A stretch of 64,000 bases of DNA from Bradyrhizobium lablabi (GTDB lineage: Bacteria > Pseudomonadota > Alphaproteobacteria > Rhizobiales > Xanthobacteraceae), in assembly GCF_018131005.1 (NCBI RefSeq), contig NZ_JAFCJK010000013.1, positions 62,001-126,000 of the forward strand, written 5' to 3'. Below are positions 17,505 to 26,122 of the stretch, one piece after another; the stretch's first letter is position 1; each line of letters begins with the position of its first letter. The position numbers were made by a program, and so were the translations under genes. The notes beneath the pieces were generated by a model. It was not told the DNA's origin, ran no database searches, and worked only from the letters and a program-made list of their open reading frames with translations.

Positions 17505-19145
17505 ATGACCACGGAAACAATCTCGGTCGAAGACATCCACCGGGAGGAACGCGCGTCATGGGTTCCCATGATCGCGATTGCGCTCGGTCAAATGATCATG
17601 TCGTACAACGTTGCGTCGCTGCCGGTCGCCCTGGGAGGAATGGTGGAAAGCTTCGGAGTGCCTCCGACCACGGTAGCGACCGGAATCGTGGCCTACTCGA
17701 TGCTGGTGGCCGGATTTGTCATGCTTGGAGCGAAACTTGCCCAGCGCTTCGGGGCGGTGCGGGTTTTCCGCGCTGCGGTCGTCGTCTTCTTTGTGTCCCA
17801 GATCGCGATGACGTTCAGCCCTACGGCCACCGTCATGATCTCCGCGCAGGCACTCTGCGGGGCCGCGGGCGCAGTGATCGTGCCTTCGCTTGTCGCCCTG
17901 ATCGCCGAGAACTATGCCGGACGCCAGCAGGCCACTGCGGTTGGTGCGCTGGGGTCGGCGCGCGCCGCTGCCGGAGTGCTGGCATTCATCATCGGCGGAG
18001 TGCTCGGAACCAACATTGGCTGGCGGCCGGCATTCGCGATCCTGATCGCTGCTTCGGCGATCGTCTTCCTCCTGAGCTTCCGCCTGAAGCCCGATCACGG
18101 CCGCGCCGATGTTCAGATCGATCTGGTCGGCGTCGCGCTCGCGGCAAGTGCGATCATTCTCATCAGTTTCGGCTTCAACAATCTGAACAGATGGGGACTG
18201 GCGGTAGCGACCCCCAACGCCCCGTTCGACCTGTTGGGTCTTTCGCCGGCGCCCGTCATGATCGTCCTCGGCATTGTGCTCGGCCAGGCGTTCTTGATGT
18301 GGACACATCGGCAACAGGCCGCGGGGAAGACACCGCTGCTTGCCTTGGAGGTGATCGACTCGCCGGAGGAGCGATGTGCGGTCTTTGCGTTGTTCGCGGT
18401 GGTCGCGCTGGAGGCCGCTCTGAACTTCACAGTGCCGCTTTACATCCAGATTGTGCAGGGACGCACGCCGATCGCCACAGCGATCGCGATGATGCCGTTC
18501 AACCTTACTGTCTTCTTTGCGGCGATGTTGATCGTCAATGTCTACAGCAGGCTGACGCCGCGGCAGATCGGACGCCTCGGCTTTACGCTCTGCACCATCG
18601 CACTGGTATGGCTGGCGTTCGTAGTGCGCAACGACTGGAGCGAGATTCCCGTTCTCTTTGGGCTCGTCCTGTTCGGTATCGGCCAGGGGTCTCTGGTGAC
18701 CTTGCTGTTCAACGTTCTGGTGACGGCCTCGCCCAAGGCCCTGGCGGGGGACGTCGGGTCGCTCCGCGGAACGACGCAAAACCTCGCGGCCGCGGTCGGC
18801 ACTGCGGTGGCTGGAGCTCTTCTTGTCGGTCTCTTGAGCACGATCGCCCTGGGCAGGATCACGGCCAGTCCGCTCCTGACGAAAGAGCTGCAAAGTCAGC
18901 TTGATCTCGACAACATCACCTTCGTCAGCAATGACCGGCTGCGCAGCGCGCTCGAGGGTACCAACGCTACGCCGCAGCAGGTCGAGGAAGCCGTTCAAGT
19001 CAACACCGAGGCGCGCCTGCGGGCGCTCAAGATCGGACTGCTGATCATGGCGGGACTGGCTCTGATCGCGATCATTCCGGCCGGGCGGCTGCCGAATTAC
19101 CGACCGGGAGAAATCCCGGCGGATGAAATGGCGAACAAGCCATGA
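17505..19145 (+). CDS. 14-helix MFS transporter (DHA2-like)
   Basis: This is an inner-membrane transporter of 546 residues, long enough for 14 helices. The start is the ATG at 17505, preceded by GGAGGA. Helix-rich segments run from MIAIALGQMIMSYNVASLPV to the last helix near the C-terminus, with a predicted periplasmic loop of about 60 residues before the final helix (from SPLLTKELQSQLDLDN onward). Motif C-like GSARAAAGVLAFIIGG supports an exporter or antiporter type. Substrate is unknown; position between glutaminase and an HdeD-like gene raises glutamine/glutamate or drug transport as possibilities. The stop lies 16 bases before the next start. Confidence 0.85.
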   Translation: MTTETISVEDIHREERASWVPMIAIALGQMIMSYNVASLPVALGGMVESFGVPPTTVATGIVAYSMLVAGFVMLGAKLAQRFGAVRVFRAAVVVFFVSQIAMTFSPTATVMISAQALCGAAGAVIVPSLVALIAENYAGRQQATAVGALGSARAAAGVLAFIIGGVLGTNIGWRPAFAILIAASAIVFLLSFRLKPDHGRADVQIDLVGVALAASAIILISFGFNNLNRWGLAVATPNAPFDLLGLSPAPVMIVLGIVLGQAFLMWTHRQQAAGKTPLLALEVIDSPEERCAVFALFAVVALEAALNFTVPLYIQIVQGRTPIATAIAMMPFNLTVFFAAMLIVNVYSRLTPRQIGRLGFTLCTIALVWLAFVVRNDWSEIPVLFGLVLFGIGQGSLVTLLFNVLVTASPKALAGDVGSLRGTTQNLAAAVGTAVAGALLVGLLSTIALGRITASPLLTKELQSQLDLDNITFVSNDRLRSALEGTNATPQQVEEAVQVNTEARLRALKIGLLIMAGLALIAIIPAGRLPNYRPGEIPADEMANKP

Positions 19146-19161
19146 AGTTGAGGAGCATGAC

Positions 19162-19722
19162 ATGACGACCTATGACAGCAGTTCAGCGACGCGGCTCGGC
19201 GGCCCGCCAACACCTCCCCTGTGGGTCTGCGTCCTGCTAGGACTCGTCATGATCGGCGCAGGCCTTCTGGTTTTGGGTGATGTCGCGCTCTTCACGGTGA
19301 TCAGCACGATCTTCATCGGCTGGACAGCCATCGTCGCCGGCGGCTTCGAGATCGTGCACGCTTTCTGGACCAAGGGATGGGGCGGTTTTGTGTGGCAACT
19401 CCTCCTCGGCGCTCTCTACCTGGCGCTCGGAATCGTCCTGCTGAGCCAGCCGGTGACCGGTGCGCTGATCCTGACCTATGTTCTTGGTCTGCTGCTGCTG
19501 CTGTCCGGGATCGTCCGCATCCTGATCGGCGTCAGTCATTGGCAGACCGGCTGGGTCATACTGATTTCCGGGATATTCGGCACCCTGGCGGGTCTCGTCA
19601 TCCTGACCGGATTTCCGGCAACGGGTCTGTGGGTGCTCGGCTTGCTGCTGGGCATCGATCTGCTGTCTCACGGCATCGGATGGCTGACCTATGCGTGGCT
19701 GCCGACAGCCAAGGCGGCGTAG
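19162..19722 (+). CDS. HdeD-like membrane protein (DUF308)
   Basis: This 186-residue inner-membrane protein has six hydrophobic segments arranged as three helix pairs, the layout of the HdeD/DUF308 family. E. coli HdeD is a membrane protein of the acid fitness island that supports acid survival at high cell density. The ATG at 19162 follows an AGGAG and lies 16 bases after the MFS stop, so co-translation is likely. The N-terminal 25 residues are polar (MTTYDSSSATRLGGPP). Role in this organism is inferred from the family only. Confidence 0.83.
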   Translation: MTTYDSSSATRLGGPPTPPLWVCVLLGLVMIGAGLLVLGDVALFTVISTIFIGWTAIVAGGFEIVHAFWTKGWGGFVWQLLLGALYLALGIVLLSQPVTGALILTYVLGLLLLLSGIVRILIGVSHWQTGWVILISGIFGTLAGLVILTGFPATGLWVLGLLLGIDLLSHGIGWLTYAWLPTAKAA

Positions 19723-19816
19723 CTTTCCCTAACCAGCCGGGATCAGATCGGACTGCCTCCTCCACAGCGAGATCGATGGGAATTCCGCACCCGCGCGTCA
19801 TCGGCGGAGATCGAAT

Positions 19817-21187
19817 ATGTCAGATTTGAAGAAGCTGGGAGCAGTCTTCAGAATTCTCGTACTGCTCGCGTTGATCGGACTGAGCCTTGAGGCTTTGTCC
19901 CCTGCTCGGGCTCAGCAGGGTTCGGCTGTGCTGTTCCGGAACGTCCGCATCTTTAACGGGAAGGACAGTGCGATCTCCGCACCCACAAATGTCCTGGTCC
20001 GGAACAACAAGATCGAGAAGATCTCGACCGCGGCGATCACGGCAGACGCCGAGGTGATCAACGGCGGCGAGCGCGTGCTGATGCCCGGGCTGATCGACGC
20101 ACATTGGCATGCGATGCTGGTGCGTCCGACGCCGGTGGCCGCCATCTCGGGAGACGTCGGCTACCTCAATCTTCTCGCAGCCGCGGAGGCCACGGCCACG
20201 CTGATGCGCGGCTTCACTACCATTCGCGACATGGGCGGGCCGACCTTCGGCCTCAAGCGTGCCATCGATGACGGCCTCGTCGCCGGACCTCGCATCTATC
20301 CGTCCGGTGCGATCATCACCATTACTGGCGGCCATGGCGATTTCCGGCAACTCTCGGACCTGCCGAGAACGATCGGCGGCATGCTCAGCCGCATGGAGAA
20401 AATCGGGGGCAGCATGGTCGCGGACAGTCCGGACGAGGTCCGCGTTCGCGCGCGTGAGCAACTCATGCAAGGGGCGACGCAGGTCAAGCTCACCGCGGGC
20501 GGCGGGGTCGCGTCGCCATTCAGTCCGCTCGACGTATCCACATTCACCGAGCCCGAGTTACGCGCGGCCGTCGAAGCCGCCGAGAACTGGGGCACCTACG
20601 TCGCTACCCACGCCTATACGTCGGTTGCGATCCGGCGGTCGATCGCGGCCGGGGTCAAATGCATCGAGCATGGGCACTTGATGGACGAGGACACGGCCCG
20701 CCTGATGGCCGAAAAGGGAATCTGGTTGAGCACGCAGCCTTTCCTCGACGCGGCCGCCGCAAGTGCTCTGGGGCCCTCGGAGCAAGACAAGATGCGGCAA
20801 GTGGTCAGCGGGACCGACCGTGTCTACGCCCTGGCGAAGAAATACGGAATCAAGACCGCGTTCGGCACCGACGTTCTGTTCTCGCAGGCGCTGGCTGAGC
20901 AGCAGGGCGCCATGCTGGCGAGCCTGACGCGCTGGTATAGTCCAGCCGAAGCGCTGAGAATGGCGACATCGACGAATGCCGAGCTATTGAGCCTGTCCGG
21001 TCTCCGAAATCCCTATCCCGGCAAGCTCGGCGTGGTGGAGGAAGGTGCGCTGGCTGACCTCTTGCTGGTCGATGGCAATCCCACCGACAATATCAAGCTC
21101 GTCGAGAATCCGGCCAAGAATTTCCTCGTGATCATGAAGGACGGAAAGATCTACAAGAACCTTTTGGTCGGAGACCGAAAGGGCTAA
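19817..21187 (+). CDS. Exported amidohydrolase-family protein
   Basis: This is a metal-dependent hydrolase of 456 residues with an N-terminal signal peptide cleaved near PARAQ (residues 28-33). The amidohydrolase core has the metal ligands: HWH in MPGLIDAHWH (His96, His98), the bridging Lys in QVKLTAGGG, His in VATHAYTS, His in CIEHGHLM and the catalytic Asp in AFGTDVLF. The imidazolonepropionase/prolidase-like subgroup often acts on amides, cyclic dipeptides or acylated amino acids in the periplasm. The start is preceded by GGAG; the gene follows the HdeD-like gene by 94 bases. Confidence 0.88.
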   Translation: MSDLKKLGAVFRILVLLALIGLSLEALSPARAQQGSAVLFRNVRIFNGKDSAISAPTNVLVRNNKIEKISTAAITADAEVINGGERVLMPGLIDAHWHAMLVRPTPVAAISGDVGYLNLLAAAEATATLMRGFTTIRDMGGPTFGLKRAIDDGLVAGPRIYPSGAIITITGGHGDFRQLSDLPRTIGGMLSRMEKIGGSMVADSPDEVRVRAREQLMQGATQVKLTAGGGVASPFSPLDVSTFTEPELRAAVEAAENWGTYVATHAYTSVAIRRSIAAGVKCIEHGHLMDEDTARLMAEKGIWLSTQPFLDAAAASALGPSEQDKMRQVVSGTDRVYALAKKYGIKTAFGTDVLFSQALAEQQGAMLASLTRWYSPAEALRMATSTNAELLSLSGLRNPYPGKLGVVEEGALADLLLVDGNPTDNIKLVENPAKNFLVIMKDGKIYKNLLVGDRKG

Positions 21188-21251
21188 ACAAGCGCGTCCG
21201 CCCGATCAACCCAGTGTTGATAAACAAGAGGCGTGCAACAGGGGGGCTTCA

Positions 21252-22499
21252 ATGCATCGAAAGACCGCCGAAATTGCTTTCACCGTGGGTGTCACGATCG
21301 GTGCATTGGCCGGGACCGCGAGCGCGCAGAACCGGCCAGGAAGCGCTGCCATCGACGCGAGCTTGAGCGGCGCGGTCGAGCGCAAGGACGTGCCGGGTGT
21401 GGTCGCGCTGATCTGCGATCGCGAGCACGTGCTTTATCGGGGCGCATTCGGCGTGGCCGATGTAGCGACCGGCCGCCCGCTCGAGGCCGACGCACTGTTT
21501 CGCATCGCCTCGATGACCAAGCCGATCACGTCGGCGGCGCTGATGCAGCTCGTCGAGCAGGGCCGGCTCGGTCTCGATGACCCCGCTGAGAAATATCTGC
21601 CGGAGCTTGCCGGACTTCAGGTCTTTGAATCATTCGACGCGGCGACGGGAGCCTATCGGCTCCGCCCGGCATCAAGGCCGGCGACTGTCAGACACTTTCT
21701 GACGCATACGTCCGGATTGGCCTATCCGTTCACCAGCGCGATATGGCGCGATTTCAAGCCGCGCGCCGGCGAAACCTATCCGTTCGGCGGACCGCTGTTG
21801 TTCGATCCGGGCGAACGCTGGCATTACAGCACCAGCACCGATGTGGTCGGACGGCTGGTCGAGGTCGTGTCTGGCGAGAGGCTCGAGAACTATTTCCGCG
21901 AACACATCTTTGCCCCGCTCAAGATGGACGACACCTCCTACAACGTGCCGGAAGCAAAGGGACCGCGCCTCGTGGCGCAGCAGCAGCGCGCAGGCGAGCG
22001 CATGGACGGCGCCGTCGAGCTGCAAAAGCCGCAGCCCGGGCTCACCATAGCGGCGCCGATCGGCGGCGGCGGCCTCGCCTCGACCGCTGATGATTACGGG
22101 CGCTTCATGCGTATGTTGCTCAATGGCGGCGCGCTTGACGGCGTGCCCGTGCTCAAGGCCGAGACGGTCGCGCTGATGGAGCAGAACCAGATCGGCGCGA
22201 TCTCGGTGCCGGCGCTCAAGAGCGCGCTGCCGCGCAGCGCCGATTTCACGTTCATCGCTGACGGCCGGGACAAATGGGGGCTCGGCTTCCTCATCACGAC
22301 CGATCAGGTCCCCGGCAAGCGTTCCCCGGGCAGCCTGAGCTGGGGCGGCATCAACAACACGTTCTTCTGGATCGACCCCACGCGCGGCATCGCCGGCGTG
22401 ATCATGATGCAGTACCTCCCGTTCGCCGACCCCAAGGCGCTCACCGTCTACGACGCATTCGAACGCGGCGCCTATCAGTTCGTGAACGCCGAGCGGTAG
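21252..22499 (+). CDS. Exported serine hydrolase, beta-lactamase class C fold
   Basis: This 415-residue product has a signal peptide (MHRKTAEIAFTVGVTIGALA, then TASAQ). The class C fold nucleophile motif is FRIASMTKPITSAAL (Ser87, Lys90). The second motif is the tyrosine of WHYSTSTDVV, and the third, near the C-terminus, is SWGGINNTFFW in place of the lactamase KTG. This combination is that of esterases and D-amino-acid peptidases rather than true beta-lactamases. It lies 64 bases after the amidohydrolase and is probably co-transcribed. The substrate is unknown. Confidence 0.88.
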   Translation: MHRKTAEIAFTVGVTIGALAGTASAQNRPGSAAIDASLSGAVERKDVPGVVALICDREHVLYRGAFGVADVATGRPLEADALFRIASMTKPITSAALMQLVEQGRLGLDDPAEKYLPELAGLQVFESFDAATGAYRLRPASRPATVRHFLTHTSGLAYPFTSAIWRDFKPRAGETYPFGGPLLFDPGERWHYSTSTDVVGRLVEVVSGERLENYFREHIFAPLKMDDTSYNVPEAKGPRLVAQQQRAGERMDGAVELQKPQPGLTIAAPIGGGGLASTADDYGRFMRMLLNGGALDGVPVLKAETVALMEQNQIGAISVPALKSALPRSADFTFIADGRDKWGLGFLITTDQVPGKRSPGSLSWGGINNTFFWIDPTRGIAGVIMMQYLPFADPKALTVYDAFERGAYQFVNAER

Positions 22500-22505
22500 G
22501 CGATC

Positions 22506-22573
22506 ACTGATTTGCCCGACGTGGCAAGCGCTGCCACGAAAAATATTTCACTTCCGTCGTCGGGCAAATCAGT
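22506..22573. repeat. Nested inverted repeat downstream of serine hydrolase
   Basis: A perfect 16-bp inverted repeat pairs 22506-22521 (ACTGATTTGCCCGACG) with 22558-22573. A 6-bp hairpin (22521-22526 with 22532-22537) sits in its loop. It starts six bases after the serine hydrolase stop and may act as its transcript end. It also forms the left edge of a longer non-coding element. Confidence 0.75.
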
Positions 22574-23000
22574 TGTTCAATTCCGCCCATCTCACCCGAT
22601 CGAGGGGCGCTTCGCGATCGTCACGAACGTTGCGGTGAGATGCGGTGGACGCCGAGCGCGCAACTGACGAGTGCGCGAGAGGCGGACGGCGAAGTCGTGT
22701 GGTTCTGACGCCCCAGTGGCAGGTGTCAAGTTCTTAAGAAGCTCACGCTCCTCAGGGATGACGGTGACAACAAAGCCTGGTCTCACCGGGAAGAACACGT
22801 ATAAGCCGTAAAACCATCGCGCAGGGAATGCCGGATTGCCTCCGCTGAACCTGTATGCTCGTGTGCGCTTCCTTCTACAATCAGCACACGAGACCGCGGG
22901 TGCAGCGCGCACCCGGCATTCCCTGCGCCCTCCACTTCGGGAGAGGGTGGAAAGAGACTTAAAGCTCGGGCAGATCGTGCCGCGAGAATGTGAGCGCATG
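22574..23000. repeat. Structured non-coding repeat element
   Basis: This stretch has no supported gene but several exact inverted repeats: 22819-22834 with 22913-22928 (16 bp), 22858-22866 with 22884-22892 (9 bp) and 22898-22903 with 22909-22914 (6 bp). They are nested so that the 16-bp pair encloses the other two. From memory, very similar text recurs many times in Bradyrhizobium chromosomes; I could not search for it. Confidence 0.6.
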
Positions 23001-23253
23001 TCCTCTCGTTCCGTCATGCCCCGCGAGGGCGGGGCAACCGGTACGCCGCGGCCTTTCGGCTCTCGCGCTGACGTCTCCGGAATACTGGATCACCCGCTTT
23101 CGTGGGTGATGACACCGCGAAAGGCTGATTGAAACGTGAATCCGAACTCTTCACCCCGTCATTGCCGCAACAATGAGACTGCTGTCGCCCGCTCGATCCG
23201 CCCCTCTCGAACGCATTGCCGCCCGCCCCGGATTTTCGTACACCCTTCGCGCA

Positions 23254-23889
23254 ATGACCTCCTCCCTCGCCCCCAACTCCGTCGACGTGCTGTTGTTCGA
23301 TCTCGGCCGCGTCGTGCTGGATATCAGCTTCGACAATGTCATGGCGATCTGGGCCGGCCACGCCGGTTGCGCGCCTGCTGACCTCATGGGACGCTTCGTC
23401 ATCGACGACAGCTTCAGGCATCACGAGACCGGCAGGATCGACGACGCGGCGTTCTTTGCGAACCTGCGCCGCTCGCTCGGGATCGAGCTGACGGACGCAC
23501 AGTTCCTCGAAGGCTGGAACGCCCTGATCGCGGGCGAAATACCCGGCATCGCGGCCCTGCTCGCGAGCGCCGCGAAACGGATGCCGATCTATGCCTTCTC
23601 CAATACCAATCCCGCCCATATCGAACACTTCTCGGTTGCCTATGCCGACGTGCTCGGACACTTCCGCGAGATTTTCCTGTCTTCTGCGATCGGCTTGAGA
23701 AAACCCGATGCCGAGGCCTATGATCACGTGGTCAAAGCGATCGGCGCGCCGGCGTCGCGTATCCTGTTCTTCGACGACTCGGTCGCCAACATCGAGGGCG
23801 CGCGGGCGCGCGGCCTTCGTGCCATCCACGTGACATCGACGGATGACGTGGCGAGGGCACTGAGCGCACTTGAGATTCCGACAGGCTAG
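23254..23889 (+). CDS. HAD-superfamily phosphatase (YihX-like)
   Basis: This is a cytosolic phosphatase of 211 residues. Motif I is LLFDLGRVVLDISFDNV, motif II the SNTNPAH segment, motif III the lysine of GLRKPDAEAYDHV and motif IV ILFFDDSVANIEGA. Spacing and wording closely follow E. coli YihX, an alpha-D-glucose-1-phosphate phosphatase, so a sugar-phosphate substrate is a fair guess. The ATG at 23254 is chosen; 27 further upstream codons are open but lie in low-similarity sequence. The stop codon overlaps a palindromic repeat. Confidence 0.85.
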   Translation: MTSSLAPNSVDVLLFDLGRVVLDISFDNVMAIWAGHAGCAPADLMGRFVIDDSFRHHETGRIDDAAFFANLRRSLGIELTDAQFLEGWNALIAGEIPGIAALLASAAKRMPIYAFSNTNPAHIEHFSVAYADVLGHFREIFLSSAIGLRKPDAEAYDHVVKAIGAPASRILFFDDSVANIEGARARGLRAIHVTSTDDVARALSALEIPTG

Positions 23890-23984
23890 AGCATGATCCG
23901 GACCCGGAGGGCGGCGTTAGCGCAAAGTGGACACCGGTTTTCCCACGCGACAAGCGCGTAGCGTTTGGCGCGGAGATCATGCTC
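23889..23984. repeat. Intergenic palindromic repeat, copy 3 (HAD-moeA)
   Basis: The arm GAGCATGATC (23889-23898) pairs perfectly with GATCATGCTC (23975-23984). The interior carries the AAGTGGACACCGGTTTTCC core shared with the other copies. It occupies nearly the whole gap between the HAD gene and moeA. Confidence 0.75.
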
Positions 23985-24004
23985 AAACAAAAAGAGTTCT
24001 GCCC

Positions 24005-25216
24005 GTGGCCTTGATGCCGGTTGCCGATGCCCTCTCCGCCATTCTCGCCGGCGCCGACCCGCTGCCCGAAGAGAATGTTGCGCTCGACGCCGCCTGGCAC
24101 CGCACGCTTGCGCGCGACATCGCGGCGCGCCGCACCCAGCCGCCGCAGGCGATGTCGGCGATGGACGGTTACGCCGTCCGCGCGGCCGACGCATCCGATC
24201 TTTCGGCCCGCCTCAAGGTGATCGGCGAAGTCGCGGCCGGCCGGCCATTCGAGCGGACGGTCGGCGCCGGCGAGGCGGTCAGGATCTTCACCGGCGGCGT
24301 GGTCCCCGCTGGAGCCGACGCCGTGATCATCCAGGAGAACACGCGGGCCGACGGCGAGCACATCACCATTACCGAAACCGCCGCCAAGGGACGGCATATC
24401 CGCGTCGCCGGCGTCGATTTCCGTGAGGGCGATATCCTGCTCGCCGGAGGCAGCCGCCTCTCCGACCGCGCGCTCTCGCTCGCCGCCGCCATGAACTATC
24501 CGGAATTGCCGGTGCGCCGCAGGCCAAAGGTCGCGGTCCTCGCGACTGGCGACGAACTGGTGATGCCGGGATCGGTCCCGGGGCCCGGCCAGATCGTCTA
24601 CTCCAATGGCTATGCCCTGCGCGCGCTGGCGCGCGCCGAGGGTGCCGAGACCGTCGATCTCGGGGTCGCCGCCGACACTGTGGCGGCCACCTCGGCTGGC
24701 ATCCGCCGGGCGCACGAGGTCGGCGCCGACATCCTGATCACCACGGGTGGCGCATCTGTCGGCGACCACGATCTGGTCAAGCAGTCGCTGGAGGCCGAGG
24801 GCGTCAGGATCGCGTTCTGGCGGATCGCGATGCGGCCGGGCAAGCCGATGATGCATGGGCGGCTCGGCGGAATGCGGGTGATCGGCCTGCCCGGCAATCC
24901 GGTGTCATCCTATGTCTGCGGCTTCCTGTTCCTGGTGCCGTTGATTCGGGCACTGAGCGGCCGCAAGGCGATTCATCATGTCCGCGAAAGCGCCCTGCTC
25001 GGCCGCGATCTCGCAGCCAACGACCAGCGCGAAGACTATCTGCGGGCGCAGCTCGATGAGCGCGAGGACGGCACGCTGATCGCGACCCCCGTCACCCACC
25101 AGGACAGCTCGCTGTTGGGGAATCTCGCTGCGGCGCGGGCACTTGTGATCCGTCCGCCGTTCGCGCCCGCGGCCGAGAAAGGCGCCGCCTGCGAAATCCT
25201 GTCGCTGCCGGAATGA
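24005..25216 (+). CDS. moeA: Molybdopterin molybdenumtransferase
   Basis: MoeA inserts molybdate into adenylated molybdopterin. The 403-residue product begins at a GTG (MALMPVADALSAILAGADPL); an ATG three codons later is the alternative. Family motifs are AMSAMDGYAVR, IFTGGVVPAGADAVI with the following QEN, ATGDELVMPG, TTGGASVGDHDLV, MRPGKPMM and GLPGNPVSSYV. Upstream neighbours in related genomes are trpC-moaC; here an accessory block intervenes. lexA follows 201 bases downstream. Confidence 0.96.
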   Translation: MALMPVADALSAILAGADPLPEENVALDAAWHRTLARDIAARRTQPPQAMSAMDGYAVRAADASDLSARLKVIGEVAAGRPFERTVGAGEAVRIFTGGVVPAGADAVIIQENTRADGEHITITETAAKGRHIRVAGVDFREGDILLAGGSRLSDRALSLAAAMNYPELPVRRRPKVAVLATGDELVMPGSVPGPGQIVYSNGYALRALARAEGAETVDLGVAADTVAATSAGIRRAHEVGADILITTGGASVGDHDLVKQSLEAEGVRIAFWRIAMRPGKPMMHGRLGGMRVIGLPGNPVSSYVCGFLFLVPLIRALSGRKAIHHVRESALLGRDLAANDQREDYLRAQLDEREDGTLIATPVTHQDSSLLGNLAAARALVIRPPFAPAAEKGAACEILSLPE

Positions 25217-25278
25217 AGCGCGCGGCTGCGTTTCATCGGCTATGCTCACCCATGTTCACCGGAAATTAAGTGGTTGCG

Positions 25279-25293
25279 GAACACATATCGAAC
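25279..25293. promoter_or_regulatory. LexA (SOS) box upstream of lexA
   Basis: GAAC-N7-GAAC is present exactly, 125 bases before the lexA ATG. It is the reverse complement of GTTC-N7-GTTC, the LexA operator of alphaproteobacteria. A near match, GTTC-N7-GTTT, lies just downstream at 25305-25319. Autoregulation of lexA is the expected consequence. Confidence 0.85.
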
Positions 25294-25417
25294 ATATAGT
25301 GTCCGTTCATGATTTGTTTCGAGACCTAGTGTCACCGGCCAGGAGCGCAATGCTCCTCAAGGTCAGGCTTCCTGAATCTTGGATCGAACGACGCCATCAA
25401 CCGGGGGAATACGCGAG

Positions 25418-26122
25418 ATGCTTACGCGCAAACAGTACGAACTTCTGCGTTTCATCAATGAACGTCTGAAGGAAGCCGGCGTGCCGCCCTCTTTCGACGA
25501 GATGAAGGATGCGCTCGATCTGCGCTCGAAATCCGGTATCCACCGCCTCATCACCGCGCTCGAGGAGCGCGGCTTCATCCGTCGCCTGCCCAACCGTGCC
25601 CGTGCCATCGAGGTGATCAAGCTTCCCGAGCTCTCGGCAGGCGGCGGCAATGGCCGGCGTGGCTTCACCCCGAGCGTGATCGAGGGCACGCTTGGCAGGC
25701 GCAGCAGCACGCCGCCGACCGCCGAGGATGACGGCAACCGCCCCGTCGCCGTCCCCGTGATGGGCCGGATCGCGGCCGGCACGCCGATCGAGGCGCTGCA
25801 GACCCGCAGCCACACCATCAGCGTGCCGCCGGATATGCTCGGCTCCGGCGAGCACTATGCGCTGGAGGTGCGCGGCGACTCCATGGTCGATGCCGGGATC
25901 CTCGACGGCGATGTGGCATTGATCCAACGCAACGATACCGCCAACACGGGCGATATCGTGGTCGCGCTGATCGACGAGGAGGAAGCGACGTTGAAGCGCT
26001 TCCGCCGCCGCGGCGCATCGATTGCGCTCGAACCGGCCAACACGGCCTATGAAGTGCGCATCCTGCCCCCGAACCGGGTGCGCATCCAGGGCAAGCTGAT
26101 CGCGCTCTATCGCAAATACTGA
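25418..26122 (+). CDS. lexA: SOS repressor LexA
   Basis: LexA represses DNA-repair genes and cleaves itself when RecA is activated. The ATG at 25418 gives 234 residues (MLTRKQYELLRFINERLKEA). A winged helix-turn-helix fills the first 70 residues, including SFDEMKDALDLRSKSGIHRL. The C-terminal protease domain has the cleavage site Ala120-Gly121 in MGRIAAGTP, the nucleophile Ser155 in RGDSMVDAG and Lys193 in ATLKRF. The linker of about 35 residues is longer than in E. coli, as is common in Rhizobiales. Confidence 0.97.
   Translation: MLTRKQYELLRFINERLKEAGVPPSFDEMKDALDLRSKSGIHRLITALEERGFIRRLPNRARAIEVIKLPELSAGGGNGRRGFTPSVIEGTLGRRSSTPPTAEDDGNRPVAVPVMGRIAAGTPIEALQTRSHTISVPPDMLGSGEHYALEVRGDSMVDAGILDGDVALIQRNDTANTGDIVVALIDEEEATLKRFRRRGASIALEPANTAYEVRILPPNRVRIQGKLIALYRKY

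Noticed and set aside
17087..19163. Long frames in other readings over the MFS gene (both strands)
   Set aside because: They are highly charged and lack hydrophobic helices; the MFS reading has 14 clear helices and a ribosome site.
21252..22499. True beta-lactamase (antibiotic resistance)
   Set aside because: SxxK is present but the KTG-type third motif is replaced by a WGG segment, as in esterase/peptidase members of the fold.
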